Assembly: GCA_963669155.1 (NCBI GenBank)
Contig: OZ022592.1
Span: 20,595,174 to 20,659,173, forward strand
Direction of reading: 5' to 3'
From: Arbacia lixula
Taxonomy: Eukaryota; Echinodermata; Echinoidea; Arbacioida; Arbaciidae
Length of the DNA: 64,000 nt
The notes below the pieces were generated by a model that was not told the origin of the DNA, did not search any database, and saw nothing but the letters and a program-made list of their open reading frames with translations. A program made the translations under genes and the position numbers. Shown one piece after another: positions 60,401 to 64,000 of this stretch. How positions within the stretch are numbered: position 1 is the first letter of the stretch; each line of letters starts with the position of its first letter.

Positions 60401-61169
60401 TTGTGTGTTAAACTGTTCTTGTACAAGCACCATCAATATTGGCATGCATGGTGTTGAAGCACTGACAATGATGATGTCTTACCAAGGATGATTCAGGACT
60501 CTTGACTTTTTTCTTGAGATCGAATCCAGGACCAGAACCATTGACCTTCCTTGATAGATGTTCGGAGAGTGTGCGTTCTATCGGCTTGTCGTTCTTCGTG
60601 CACGGTTCAGATGTTGATCCGCAAGCGTTGTAGCTCGCCTGCGTTCGTGGATTTGTTGAAGAGGACTTGTTGCTAGAAGATTGGGCGCCTTCTGATGTCA
60701 GAGATAGCTGCGTTCCATTTGCTCCACTTGTACGACCTGAACCCGCGTACTCGACAGAAGAGTAGCTTTGAGACGTATCTTCCTCTGTGAGGTCTTGATT
60801 GGCATTGCCCTGGGCGCTCCCATCCATCACGCAACTGTCCTTGCTTCCTTTGTCTTTGCTAGCTGTGTTCAACGAGCCTGCATACGATGTAGCGTAATTT
60901 TCGTTAAGGTCATTTTGGGAATATTGCTCCCCATTCTTGGACATCCCTTGATTGTTTGTTGATCTTTTTTCTCGTTCCGTGCTGACTCCTCCCTTCCTCT
61001 GGCAGTATTCGTCATATTTTCGTTTCAGCTTTAGTAAGCCATACAACTTCTCGACAAAGTCAAGTGATTGCTCAAACATCCTGCTCTGCCTTTCAAGCCA
61101 TATTTCCTTCCGTCTTCGTTGGAAGAAGCAACCGATCCGAGCACGCCATTCACAGATTTGGATCGGCAT
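23771..61169 (-). CDS. NLR-type immune receptor: leader-2A-Death-NACHT-LRR-repeat tail (whole gene)
   Basis: My model joins 61169-60483, 60041-59890, 50467-50205, 48640-47049, 46601-46431, 36218-36042, 35406-35233, 34565-34389, 31046-30673, 26457-26355 and 24490-23771. Every junction is GT-AG and every phase agrees (0, 2, 1, 0, 0, 0, 0, 0, 2, 0). The sum is 4590 nt, 1529 aa. The product is a cytoplasmic STAND ATPase receptor: a Death domain for homotypic signalling, NACHT for nucleotide-dependent oligomerisation, and LRRs for sensing. Large Death-NACHT-LRR families are known in sea urchin. The 2A peptide would separate the 276-aa leader from the receptor. The least certain joints are leader to 2A exon (weak polypyrimidine tract) and which LRR exons are used. 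Long introns carry at least eight transposon insertions. Confidence 0.75.
25247..25363 (-). repeat. dispersed repeat, inverted copy
   Basis: The complement reads CAGCATATCGCAAAGGCAGTCCACC through CCTTTTACAACAGCCCATGTCAGG. The direct-orientation relatives are 26105-26221 and, more diverged, 38303-38422. Confidence 0.75.
26105..26221 (+). repeat. dispersed repeat, direct copy
   Basis: Pairs with 25247-25363 as an inverted repeat about 740 bp apart, so the intron RNA could fold over this distance. The plus-strand ORFs here are repeat artefacts. Confidence 0.75.
26355..26457 (-). CDS. NLR penultimate exon (34 codons)
   Basis: The acceptor TTCTGTTCACAG precedes 26457. The first G completes an Arg codon begun by the AG that ends exon 31046-30673. 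The exon reads IIRCGPDALLDTAAEEVNR and so on to SAPQK and ends phase 0 before GTATGT. The join HLRVLR-IIRCGPDALL is a natural continuation of an LRR-capping sequence: hydrophobic strand, then an amphipathic helix rich in Ala, Glu and Leu. It is too short to recognise alone; confidence comes from phase and context. Confidence 0.75.
26458..28999. other. intron, no gene seen
   Basis: AT-rich with poly(T) tracts near 27170, and a CpG-rich alternating stretch at 28430-28470 (CGCGCGCGCG and a GTACGGCCGTGCGTAC palindrome). No coding or mobile-element signature beyond this. Confidence 0.5.
29000..30236. mobile_element. 1.24-kb non-autonomous element with 29-bp inverted ends
   Basis: The left end 29000-29028 reads GTAGGGGACAGCGGGGTTAA then TACGGACAT. 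The complement of the right end 30208-30236 is GTAGGGGAGAGCGGGGTAAA then TACGGACAT: two mismatches in 29. A subterminal variant (GTTAGGTAAATACGGACGG) lies at 29238-29256. The interior has no transposase-like frame. No clear target duplication was seen, so the superfamily is open. Confidence 0.75.
30237..30672. repeat. intron with poly(C)/CT tract
   Basis: A C-rich tract at 30556-30590 followed by an (AT)n-like stretch. The 69-aa plus-strand frame across it is not a gene. Confidence 0.5.
30673..31046 (-). CDS. NLR C-terminal LRR-like exon (374 bp)
   Basis: The acceptor is GTTATGGTTGCAG before 31046 (phase 0) and the donor GTAAAG follows 30673; the exon ends with two bases (AG) of an Arg codon. 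Its 124 residues run from AAGGDSTPPCPLTRLTVDG to SISSHPHLRVLR. They carry spaced Leu/Val segments of irregular LRR type: LTRLTVDGW, LKRVTLVVDVEIYYDL, VTVLNVI and LLKLTVTDY. This looks like the C-terminal leucine-rich part of echinoderm NLR proteins, where the ligand-facing solenoid ends. It joins in phase with 26457-26355. Confidence 0.8.
31047..32835. other. intron, no gene seen
   Basis: AT-rich with a TG-rich stretch near 32455-32545. A 117-codon plus-strand frame at 31595-31948 has no recognisable domain or splice support and I regard it as chance. Confidence 0.5.
32836..33901. mobile_element. 1.07-kb element with CpG-rich inverted ends
   Basis: The left end 32836-32886 contains GCGTATTCTGCTCAATGCGC, GTTATCGAA and TTCGATGCGCGA. 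The same words occur in inverse at about 33837-33900. The outermost ACCGGCCC/AAGCGGCCC parts also match. No coding frame. A smaller element (33252-33421) is nested inside it. Confidence 0.7.
33252..33421. mobile_element. 170-bp MITE nested in the previous element
   Basis: Ends GGAGGGCATTTCATGAAC (33252-33269) and GTTCATGAAACGCCCTCC (33404-33421): inverted ends with one mismatch in 18. The inside is non-coding and contains a short TTACTATGGTAA palindrome. Confidence 0.75.
33942..34015 (-). pseudogene. possible decayed LRR exon end
   Basis: TCTGGCACACAG followed by GTAGAG resembles the 3' end and donor of the array exons (TCAGGCACACAG then GTACTA). Upstream similarity is weak and no acceptor is evident. 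Confidence 0.25.
34389..34565 (-). CDS. NLR LRR array exon A1 (59 codons)
   Basis: Acceptor TTTGTACAG and donor GTACTA, phase 0 at both ends, so copies can be added or skipped without a frameshift. It reads IESLDLIGMDLDEM... CRAPSLTKVSLNNCGFHDGF ...ASGTQ: two leucine-rich repeats with the LxxLxLxxC pattern. Copies A2, A3 and A4 are nearly identical apart from the positions just after the beta strands (IGMDLD, SYMNLE, SEMYLD; SLNNCGFHDG, SLYCCSFHNG, RLYGCSFHDG), which in LRRs are solvent-exposed. Confidence 0.8.
34727..34840 (-). pseudogene. truncated LRR exon between A1 and A2
   Basis: Matches only the 3' two-thirds of the array exon (from CGAPSLTKV). It lacks the acceptor half and has a 4-bp insertion before the donor, so it cannot be used in frame. 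Confidence 0.7.
35233..35406 (-). CDS. NLR LRR array exon A2 (58 codons)
   Basis: Same splice sites and phase as A1, 174 bp, one codon shorter (NLEM for DLDEM). Open reading throughout. It lies about 840 bp from A1. Confidence 0.8.
35564..35670 (-). pseudogene. truncated LRR exon between A2 and A3
   Basis: Keeps the donor and the 3' part of the exon (from the CGAPSLTKV region) but has no acceptor half. Same truncation point as its relatives at 34727 and 36553. Confidence 0.7.
36042..36218 (-). CDS. NLR LRR array exon A3 (59 codons)
   Basis: Intact: acceptor TTTGTACAG, donor GTAATA, phase 0/0, open. Begins IESLDLSEMYLDEM and ends ASKASETQ. Confidence 0.8.
36354..36524. mobile_element. 171-bp MITE with GGCCGTATTCCATAAA ends and CCTGG duplication
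   Basis: Perfect 16-bp inverted ends, flanked by CCTGG at 36349-36353 and 36525-36529. The duplicate intron at about 35535-35550 has the uninterrupted TAAATACCTGGTTTTG, the empty site. The inside repeats the CGTATTCCATAAAC...CTTAAG motif. Confidence 0.9.
36553..36665 (-). pseudogene. truncated LRR exon between A3 and A4
   Basis: The third member of the truncated series, with the same 5' breakpoint next to GTGTCTGTTTGTGTGCGGAG. Confidence 0.7.
37037..37201 (-). pseudogene. LRR array exon A4 with premature TAG
   Basis: Splice sites are kept (TTTGTACAG, GTACTA). The exon is 165 bp; a small rearrangement after LDLRVMNA places TAG in frame. Inclusion would truncate the receptor just after NACHT and one LRR exon, so it is probably skipped or a decaying copy. 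Confidence 0.75.
37202..39949. other. intron, no gene; hairpin cluster and decayed repeats
   Basis: A strongly decayed trace of the LRR array exon lies at about 37620-37690, and a copy of the 26105 repeat at 38303-38422. A cluster of perfect hairpins lies at 37946-37996. Otherwise AT-rich and non-coding. Confidence 0.5.
37946..37996. repeat. tandem TGCGTGAG hairpins
   Basis: AGTCTCACGCA-TTC-TGCGTGAGACT is a perfect 11-bp stem (37946-37970). TGCGTGAG-G-CTCACGCA follows at 37980-37996. The shared CACGCATTCTGCGTGAG word means alternative pairings are possible. Confidence 0.75.
39950..40463. mobile_element. non-autonomous element with AGCCCGTCCCTTTT ends, copy 2
   Basis: Begins AGCCCGTCCCTTTTTCAG and ends CTTGCAAAAGGGACGGACAA then TCT. 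It is flanked by TTAAAGAC on both sides (39942-39949 and 40464-40471), an 8-bp duplication as left by hAT-type transposases. The inside shares TTTTTCGTAGTACGAAAAAA with the element at 17112-17445. Confidence 0.75.
41008..45534 (-). pseudogene. near-complete dead APE-type LINE (ORF1, endonuclease, RT, C-terminal zinc motif)
   Basis: Reading down the minus strand: ORF1 (45534-45016) has a helical segment, then EQYSRRDKVVLRGVAED and STSHRVGRPQP, typical of L1-type RNA-binding ORF1 proteins. The endonuclease (about 44830-43960) includes LSNYDIICLSKTK. A linker (43948-43529) contains QPWFDHECQ. The RT (43374-42769) contains LKNGKASGIDL, PDNYRGITLLSCLWKLF and ELAGFRSGHSTTHHVY. The thumb region (42313-41654) contains FICLGVKFKYNGSF and LLYGCEVWGY. 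A Cys/His region (41497-41225) has CTLCLSDTGEEFHYIFVC. Stops and frameshifts separate all of these. A (GATAA)n-type tail at 41008-41035 marks the 3' end. It inserted in the intron between the first LRR exon and the LRR array. Confidence 0.88.
45585..45679. repeat. 25-bp inverted repeat upstream of the LINE ORF1
   Basis: CTGCGAGTTTCCGTTTTACA then CCCT (45585-45608) is repeated in inverse as AGGGTGTAAAACGGAAACTT then GCGG (45656-45679). It could be a 5'-untranslated structure of the LINE or an older small element interrupted by it. Confidence 0.7.
46431..46601 (-). CDS. NLR first LRR exon (57 codons)
   Basis: Acceptor CTACTCGATAG before 46601 and donor GTAAGATT after 46431, phase 0/0. It reads KTLSIARRCGRTVSRD... 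SPSLRSLALHNEAEMHDDFY ... AGSSQ: a leucine-rich repeat pair of the same length class as the array exons but well diverged. It continues the NACHT exon in sense (HINL-KTLSIARRC). Confidence 0.8.
47049..48640 (-). CDS. NLR NACHT exon (530 codons)
   Basis: The acceptor is CCTTTGTGCAG before 48640; the first two bases complete a Gly codon from the Death exon. The donor GTAATC follows 47049, phase 0. Walker A is LLVEGEGGAGKTTL, Walker B is VFLVCDGLDEYSG, and sensor-1-like TTVLVTSRPWRADEI follows. A helical NACHT-associated region with FHFPHKLFQENLAAMHLAAL comes after. This is the nucleotide-binding oligomerisation module of STAND receptors; the intact Walker motifs suggest ATP binding and hydrolysis. 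A large single exon for NACHT is usual for this family. The exon could be read through into the intron for about 30 more codons, but the GTAATC donor and the next exon's phase favour splicing. Confidence 0.92.
48641..50204. other. intron between the Death and NACHT exons
   Basis: AT-rich; contains the LINE remnant at 49060-49620, a CT-rich stretch near 49750 and a poly(T) run near 49970. No other exon seen. Confidence 0.55.
49060..49620 (+). pseudogene. 3' remnant of a CR1/L2-like LINE
   Basis: Plus-strand fragments read YCNIIWATHKCNTGPISMRQ and, after frameshifts, HIPLDIRQIYIF, IPFPTEIQM and IYSFKKAPKLHLIQQY. These match in order the C-terminal region of CR1/L2-type LINE ORF2 proteins. The frame is broken and RT is absent. 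Confidence 0.7.
50205..50467 (-). CDS. NLR Death-domain exon (263 bp)
   Basis: The acceptor TCTACTTCCCAG precedes 50467. The first G completes a Lys codon with the AA that ends the 2A exon. The exon ends with G before GTAGAT, completing a Gly codon with the NACHT exon. The 87 residues from PQNLKSLEVCKLAELMDP through RLAA form a six-helix Death-fold pattern: LAELM, YRKVGLALGITEAALRRYEH, ATYHMLNDWLK, RKILVDKLRSIPLENLANRL. The conserved W of helix 5 is present. It would recruit Death-domain adaptors. CARD or DED are less likely given the LGI...W..WL spacing. Confidence 0.88.
50690..52980 (+). pseudogene. 5'-truncated dead LINE (CR1/L2-like RT)
   Basis: The fragments in order are a pre-RT segment (50696-51124, RSPWINKTLLRSINRKNNLY), RT palm and fingers (51350-51925, NYRPISLLKTFSKILEKVLY, DFSKAFDTVDHSILLNKLSH, CGVPQGSIL), thumb (51781-52218, STKFLGVYVDDALTWKHH) and a C-terminal part (52176-52619, LQKRAMRIING, PQLWNSLSSELQ). 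The catalytic YADD is gone: after LFA comes HTHIQTP and a frame change. The endonuclease is missing. A TTAAATTAAATTAAATTC tail near 52944-52975 marks the 3' end. Confidence 0.87.
52985..53130. repeat. dispersed repeat shared with 59555-59700
   Basis: GGTTGCCTGGGTTTTAGTTT then AGACGCGTTCACGATTTGTG and so on is matched at 59573 onward with few changes. Both copies follow a TACATAAT-type stretch. At 59530 this is directly preceded by GCTGACTTCAACAAA, the same word found at the 5' edge of the LINE remnant (50699). Confidence 0.7.
53717..53822. repeat. long hairpin, about 45-bp arms, 13-base loop
   Basis: The left arm 53717-53764 (GACGAACGATCACTTCC ... GCTATCTTTCC) and right arm 53778-53822 pair with only a few mismatches and a 3-bp bulge. 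It may be a fold-back MITE; transcribed, it would make a pre-miRNA-like hairpin. No target duplication is obvious. Confidence 0.8.
54930..55640. repeat. diverged tandem repeat, about 165-170-bp unit, about 5 copies
   Basis: Each unit holds, in order, ATGATTAAAGCAATGTAAGT-like, ACCAATGGTTTCAT/TTTATGAGGTCAG-like, GATGGACATATTCA-like and TTTTGCATAATTT-like words, then an A/G-rich stretch and GTTTATTGTTTAT. Divergence is high. It lies in the intron between the 2A and Death exons. Confidence 0.65.
55641..57540. other. intron, no gene seen
   Basis: AT-rich; a word resembling GTTTCATTGG(T/A)T followed by GGCCCCAGAAAATGTATATT recurs near 56148 and 56318, a weak repeat. Short frames on both strands lack any recognisable domain. 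Confidence 0.45.
57540..58800 (-). pseudogene. Ty3-type pol remnant (RNase H and integrase N-terminus)
   Basis: The minus strand from 58800 encodes an RNase H-like end: PSLYSTVVDASPVGLYAMLL, a stop-broken SLTSVE.RYSQTEREALAAS, VIADHKPLVPLFN, IKRWVLHLQQYDF and YQPGASNPADT. A frameshifted linker follows. Then come the integrase zinc region (58018-57830, REKVCFPGIDKRVED, CIPCQATG, HPWKEVSIDFSHSPT) and part of the core (57810-57619, FGVPEVVCTDNG). Several frameshifts make it inactive. It differs clearly from the 1500-7024 element: here RNase H precedes integrase, the usual Ty3 order. Confidence 0.85.
58835..58860. repeat. poly(C) tract
   Basis: C-run with one G interruption inside the intron, adjacent to the pol remnant. 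Confidence 0.8.
59205..59390. repeat. cluster of TTGATATCAAGAA words
   Basis: GATATCAAGAA or one-base variants occur about eight times in 180 bases, spaced 20-45 bases apart and often as TTGATATCAA palindromes fused to GAATTC. No frame or gene is involved. Confidence 0.75.
59890..60041 (-). CDS. NLR exon encoding a 2A translational-recoding peptide
   Basis: From 60041 to 59890 the frame reads EHPPNAASPAKCTTERC ... DIACIGKLILLQAGDVETNP then GP-NA, ending with AA before the donor GTGAGT. DVETNPGP fits the 2A consensus D(V/I)ExNPGP exactly, preceded by the usual hydrophobic helix-forming stretch GKLILLQAG. In 2A elements the ribosome fails to link Gly to the following Pro, releasing the upstream chain and continuing. 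Phase 2 at the 3' end fits the Death exon (AA+G). The acceptor I chose (GTAAAG before 60041, phase 0) fits the leader exon but has a poor pyrimidine tract. 2A peptides are documented at the start of sea urchin NLR-type proteins and in some LINE polyproteins. Confidence 0.75.
60483..61169 (-). CDS. NLR leader exon: Ser/Asn-rich N-terminal 229 residues
   Basis: Starts at ATG 61169 (A at -3) and ends at 60483 before GTAAGA, phase 0. The start MPIQICEWRARIGCFFQRRR is basic and aromatic. Next comes a Leu-rich segment (SLDFVEKLYGLLKLKRKYDE) that could form a short helix, then about 130 low-complexity residues rich in Ser, Asn, Gly and Thr, and a basic end (FDLKKKVKSPESSL). No signal peptide or known domain is visible. 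With the 2A exon it would form a 276-aa separate polypeptide. Linking it to the NLR rests on position, strand and phase only. An independent small gene is possible. Confidence 0.6.
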
Positions 61170-62200
61170 GTTGAAAATCTATAAGATATGAAAATGAGAA
61201 GTGCAAAAATTTAATGTTTTCAAATTCAAACGTATGATGTCATGTGTTTTTTCTCACAAGTGGTTAGCATTAGGAATTGTTATCATTCAAAGGCTCGTTA
61301 AAGATTTACATTACCCTTGGACGAAAATCAACATTGCAAGGGGGAGCATGATCATGATTGTTTGTGGGCATGTGTGTGCGTTTAACAGCCGAAGACTATT
61401 ATGTATGTTCATTATTCATGTTCTTATGCTTTTGATGTATCATACACTAATTATGCCACGTAAAGTAAAATTTAACAGCGTCTTGTTCATTGACTTTAGT
61501 AGTCTTTACATGCAGATTAGCTGACATGTACGTCCTATACAAGGGGTGTGTGTGTGGGGGGGGGGGGGGGCGAATTGGGTATCAAAATTCAAAACATAAA
61601 CTTGACTTGTAGATTGCAGTTACGAAGGCACTGGATGAAAACAGATATCTACAAGAATAATGCGAGAAAAAAAAATGGACCAGACCTGTTAGGATTAAGG
61701 ATTTATTTTTACATTAATATGTGCCAGTCATGTCAGTGTGGATGTGTGCGTTTGTGTTTGTGTATGTATTGGCTTTTATTTGCAATTGGTGTGATGGGAG
61801 CATATGTGTGTTGAATTCTGTAGTACGCCTCGTACTAGGTACGCCACGACTGATCTTAATAACCATGTCGTAACGCCGTTGATCTATTTACCTCTTGATC
61901 GGTGAATTGAATTGTTATTTCTCAATTCCTCAGTTATTTATGTAAACTTGATTTATACATTTCAAAACAATAACGACATTTCTTTCACATACTTCTATGT
62001 ACAATTCTTTGAGAGCTTAACTGAGCTTAACTGAGTGTGAATTTTCCGTTAGCTGATTTCAAGCCTCCGAAATAAACTTTAAAGACTGCTCACACAAATA
62101 TAAACAGGGAAACTTAATTGATAAATGCATACAATGTAGTATATGGGCATCTAGCTCACCTGCTGATAAATAGCAATGATATTCCCTGCATTTTGAAAAT
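61170..62200. other. upstream flank of the NLR gene, no gene seen
   Basis: No clear TATA box or CpG island is seen before the leader ATG. The plus-strand frames (61201-61524, 61548-61814) have no recognisable domain. A G-rich tract lies near 61555. Confidence 0.4.
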
Positions 62201-62439
62201 AATGATTTGTATTAAAGTTTCATTCTATACAAAAACTGTTGTCTTTATTTTGAACATTAGAATTCAATAGTTGGATTGTTTGTACCAAAAAACAAGTAAC
62301 TCGCCCCCTCCCCCCCCCCAAAAAAAAAATAATAATAATAAATAAATAAGTAAATAATAAAAAAATAAATAAAGTGATCTGGAGGGGGTTGCGTTCGCAC
62401 CCTCCGCAACCCCCCTCCCCCTTTTTGGTGAACGCCATG

Positions 62440-64000
62440 TAATCAAATATCATACCCCTTTTGTATGATCAAAGCGATGTAAAGTTTGGATAAGAAACCG
62501 AACTATTGACTTAACGAAGTGTAGTATATAATTTAACTTATCATATTTTTTGTTATCATTTCACAGGTGTATATAGCTCACAGACTAAGATGAAGTGTTT
62601 ACATAATTAACTAAGCGCTGAAAGGTACAGATAGTGTCACCCTATCCTCGTTCGAACCAAGTATGAGAAGAGCAGTTGTAAACAGGTAAAACACATAAGA
62701 TTTGATCTATGGAAGAGGGGACTTGGGCTTTGGTTGGGTTCGGGGAGGGGGGGGGGATTCTTTCGGAATACTATATTTGCTACACTTGACCGTGCGCAAT
62801 TCACCCAAATGTCATACAAACTCTACTTCGGTGGACGTTCGGCGTAACTCGCGCATAGATTGTTTCAACTCAAACAACGTTCGGCTAAACTCGTAGTATG
62901 CGCTCGATAAAACTTGTACCACGCTCGGTATGAATCACGCCACACTTGGTTAAACTATGTAACATATGAATTACTTCGAAAACTGTTAACAGTGCTGTAG
63001 TAACACCTTTTGAATGAGAACAAAATAGCTAGTACTATGGGTTTCTTGGATATGAACGATATTCATTAGCAGTGATGGCGGGACTCATCTGCAAGCAGTA
63101 AACCTTTAGATTTAAAGATGAAACTGGCTGCAACTATAATGACTATATTATAGCTGAAGGACAAAACTCAAAGTATTTTCCTTTCTTCTCATTGACCATG
63201 TTTACCCCCTCCATACCCAAGAACTCAATATGCTAAGGTCTGCTCAATATATATCTTGGTCTACTCAAATATCATACTCCCTTTGTATAATTCAGGCGAT
63301 GCAACATTTTGTTGAAACTGTACTATTGACTTAACAAGATTACTTCGCCAAAGTGTATGGGTAATAGCACCGCGTGATGACTACCAAGATGAAGTTTTTG
63401 TTTAACCAAGCACCTATAGGGACAGACACTGTAACCCTATCTTAGTTTGTACCGAGTGTGAGAAGAGCAGTGGTAAACACGTACAGCTTAGGAGATTTGA
63501 TATATTTAACAGGGAAATGGGGCTGGGGTTTGGGGGTGGGAGCATGGGGGTGGGGTGCTTTTGGAATAATATCTATGCATGTTGCCAGGAGTGCCCGTTA
63601 ATGAGCCCTCGACTGATATATCAAGCCTTCTCATATCAGAATCCCTGATACTATTACAATCATTATAGCTAAAGGAAAAAAAAAACTCGTAGCAATCTCC
63701 TCCCACCTCCCCAACCCCTTCCATACCCAATAACCCAATATTCGTCTGCTTAAAAAAATGTTGGCCTAATCAAATATAATTGTTCTTTGTATAAGTAAGA
63801 TGATGCAAAATTTGGATAGAAAACTGTACTCTGGACTAAACAAGATATTGTATATACACTGTATTAAGTTATTGATTTCTTTTTTATCTCACAAGTGTTT
63901 GGATAATAGCATCGCGTGATGCCGACCAAGATGAAGTGCTTACAACCAAGTGCTTATCGGCAATCACAATGTGAAAAGGGTGTATCTGGGCTCTACGCTG
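62440..64000. repeat. diverged tandem duplication, at least 3 copies, reaching the window edge
   Basis: Shared order of words: TTTGTAT(A/G)AT..(A/C)GGCGATG(T/C)AA, then CTATTGACTTAAC, CAAGATGAAGT, CACTGTAACCCTATCTTAGT or a variant, and GAGAAGAGCAGT(G/T)GTAAAC, followed by a G-rich tract. Copies start near 62455, 63275 and 63775. Non-coding. Confidence 0.7.

Noticed and set aside
62264..62453. Minus-strand ORFs with Leu/Ile/Phe-rich segments
   Set aside because: Translation of an A/T-rich and G-rich simple-sequence stretch.

Overview
This is animal (metazoan) nuclear DNA: spliced genes with GT-AG introns, long AT-rich introns, many microsatellites and layered transposon debris. An animal with a large family of Death-NACHT-LRR immune receptors, 2A recoding peptides and Gmr1-like Ty3 retrotransposons fits an echinoderm or another ambulacrarian best, with amphioxus as the alternative. 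That placement is inference, because no species-diagnostic sequence was available to me.

Layout. About 1-7.0 kb is repeats plus one sharply bounded 5.5-kb retrotransposon insertion (1500-7024, 5-bp target duplication GTATC). Its left end is an inverted copy of its right end. It carries gag, then protease followed directly by integrase, and no reverse transcriptase. About 8.1-10.0 kb (minus) is a two-exon sulfotransferase-like gene. About 10.1-15.3 kb holds microsatellites, an inverted-repeat element and a dead LINE. About 15.3-22.4 kb is a diverged tandem segmental duplication carrying a repeated fold-back element.

From 61169 down to 23771 on the minus strand lies one NLR-type receptor gene of about 37 kb. 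I assembled it from exons whose splice phases all agree: a Ser/Asn-rich leader (61169-60483), a 2A-peptide exon (60041-59890, core DVETNPGP), a Death-domain exon (50467-50205), a NACHT exon (48640-47049), an LRR exon (46601-46431), a tandem array of near-identical LRR exons (37.2-34.4 kb), a C-terminal LRR-like exon (31046-30673), a small exon (26457-26355) and a terminal exon (24490-23771). The terminal exon is a 45-bp minisatellite, open in one frame, giving about fourteen 15-residue repeats. With the three intact array exons included the sum is 4590 nt, a multiple of three (1529 aa). The 2A peptide would release a 276-residue leader from the Death-NACHT-LRR receptor during translation.

The introns hold an almost complete but dead LINE (41.0-45.5 kb, minus), two CR1/L2-like LINE remnants (49.1-49.6 and 50.7-53.0 kb, plus), a Ty3 pol remnant (57.5-58.8 kb, minus), several non-autonomous inverted-repeat transposons (one with its empty site preserved in a neighbouring duplicate), a long hairpin at 53.7 kb, and diverged tandem repeats at 54.9-55.6 and 62.4-64.0 kb.
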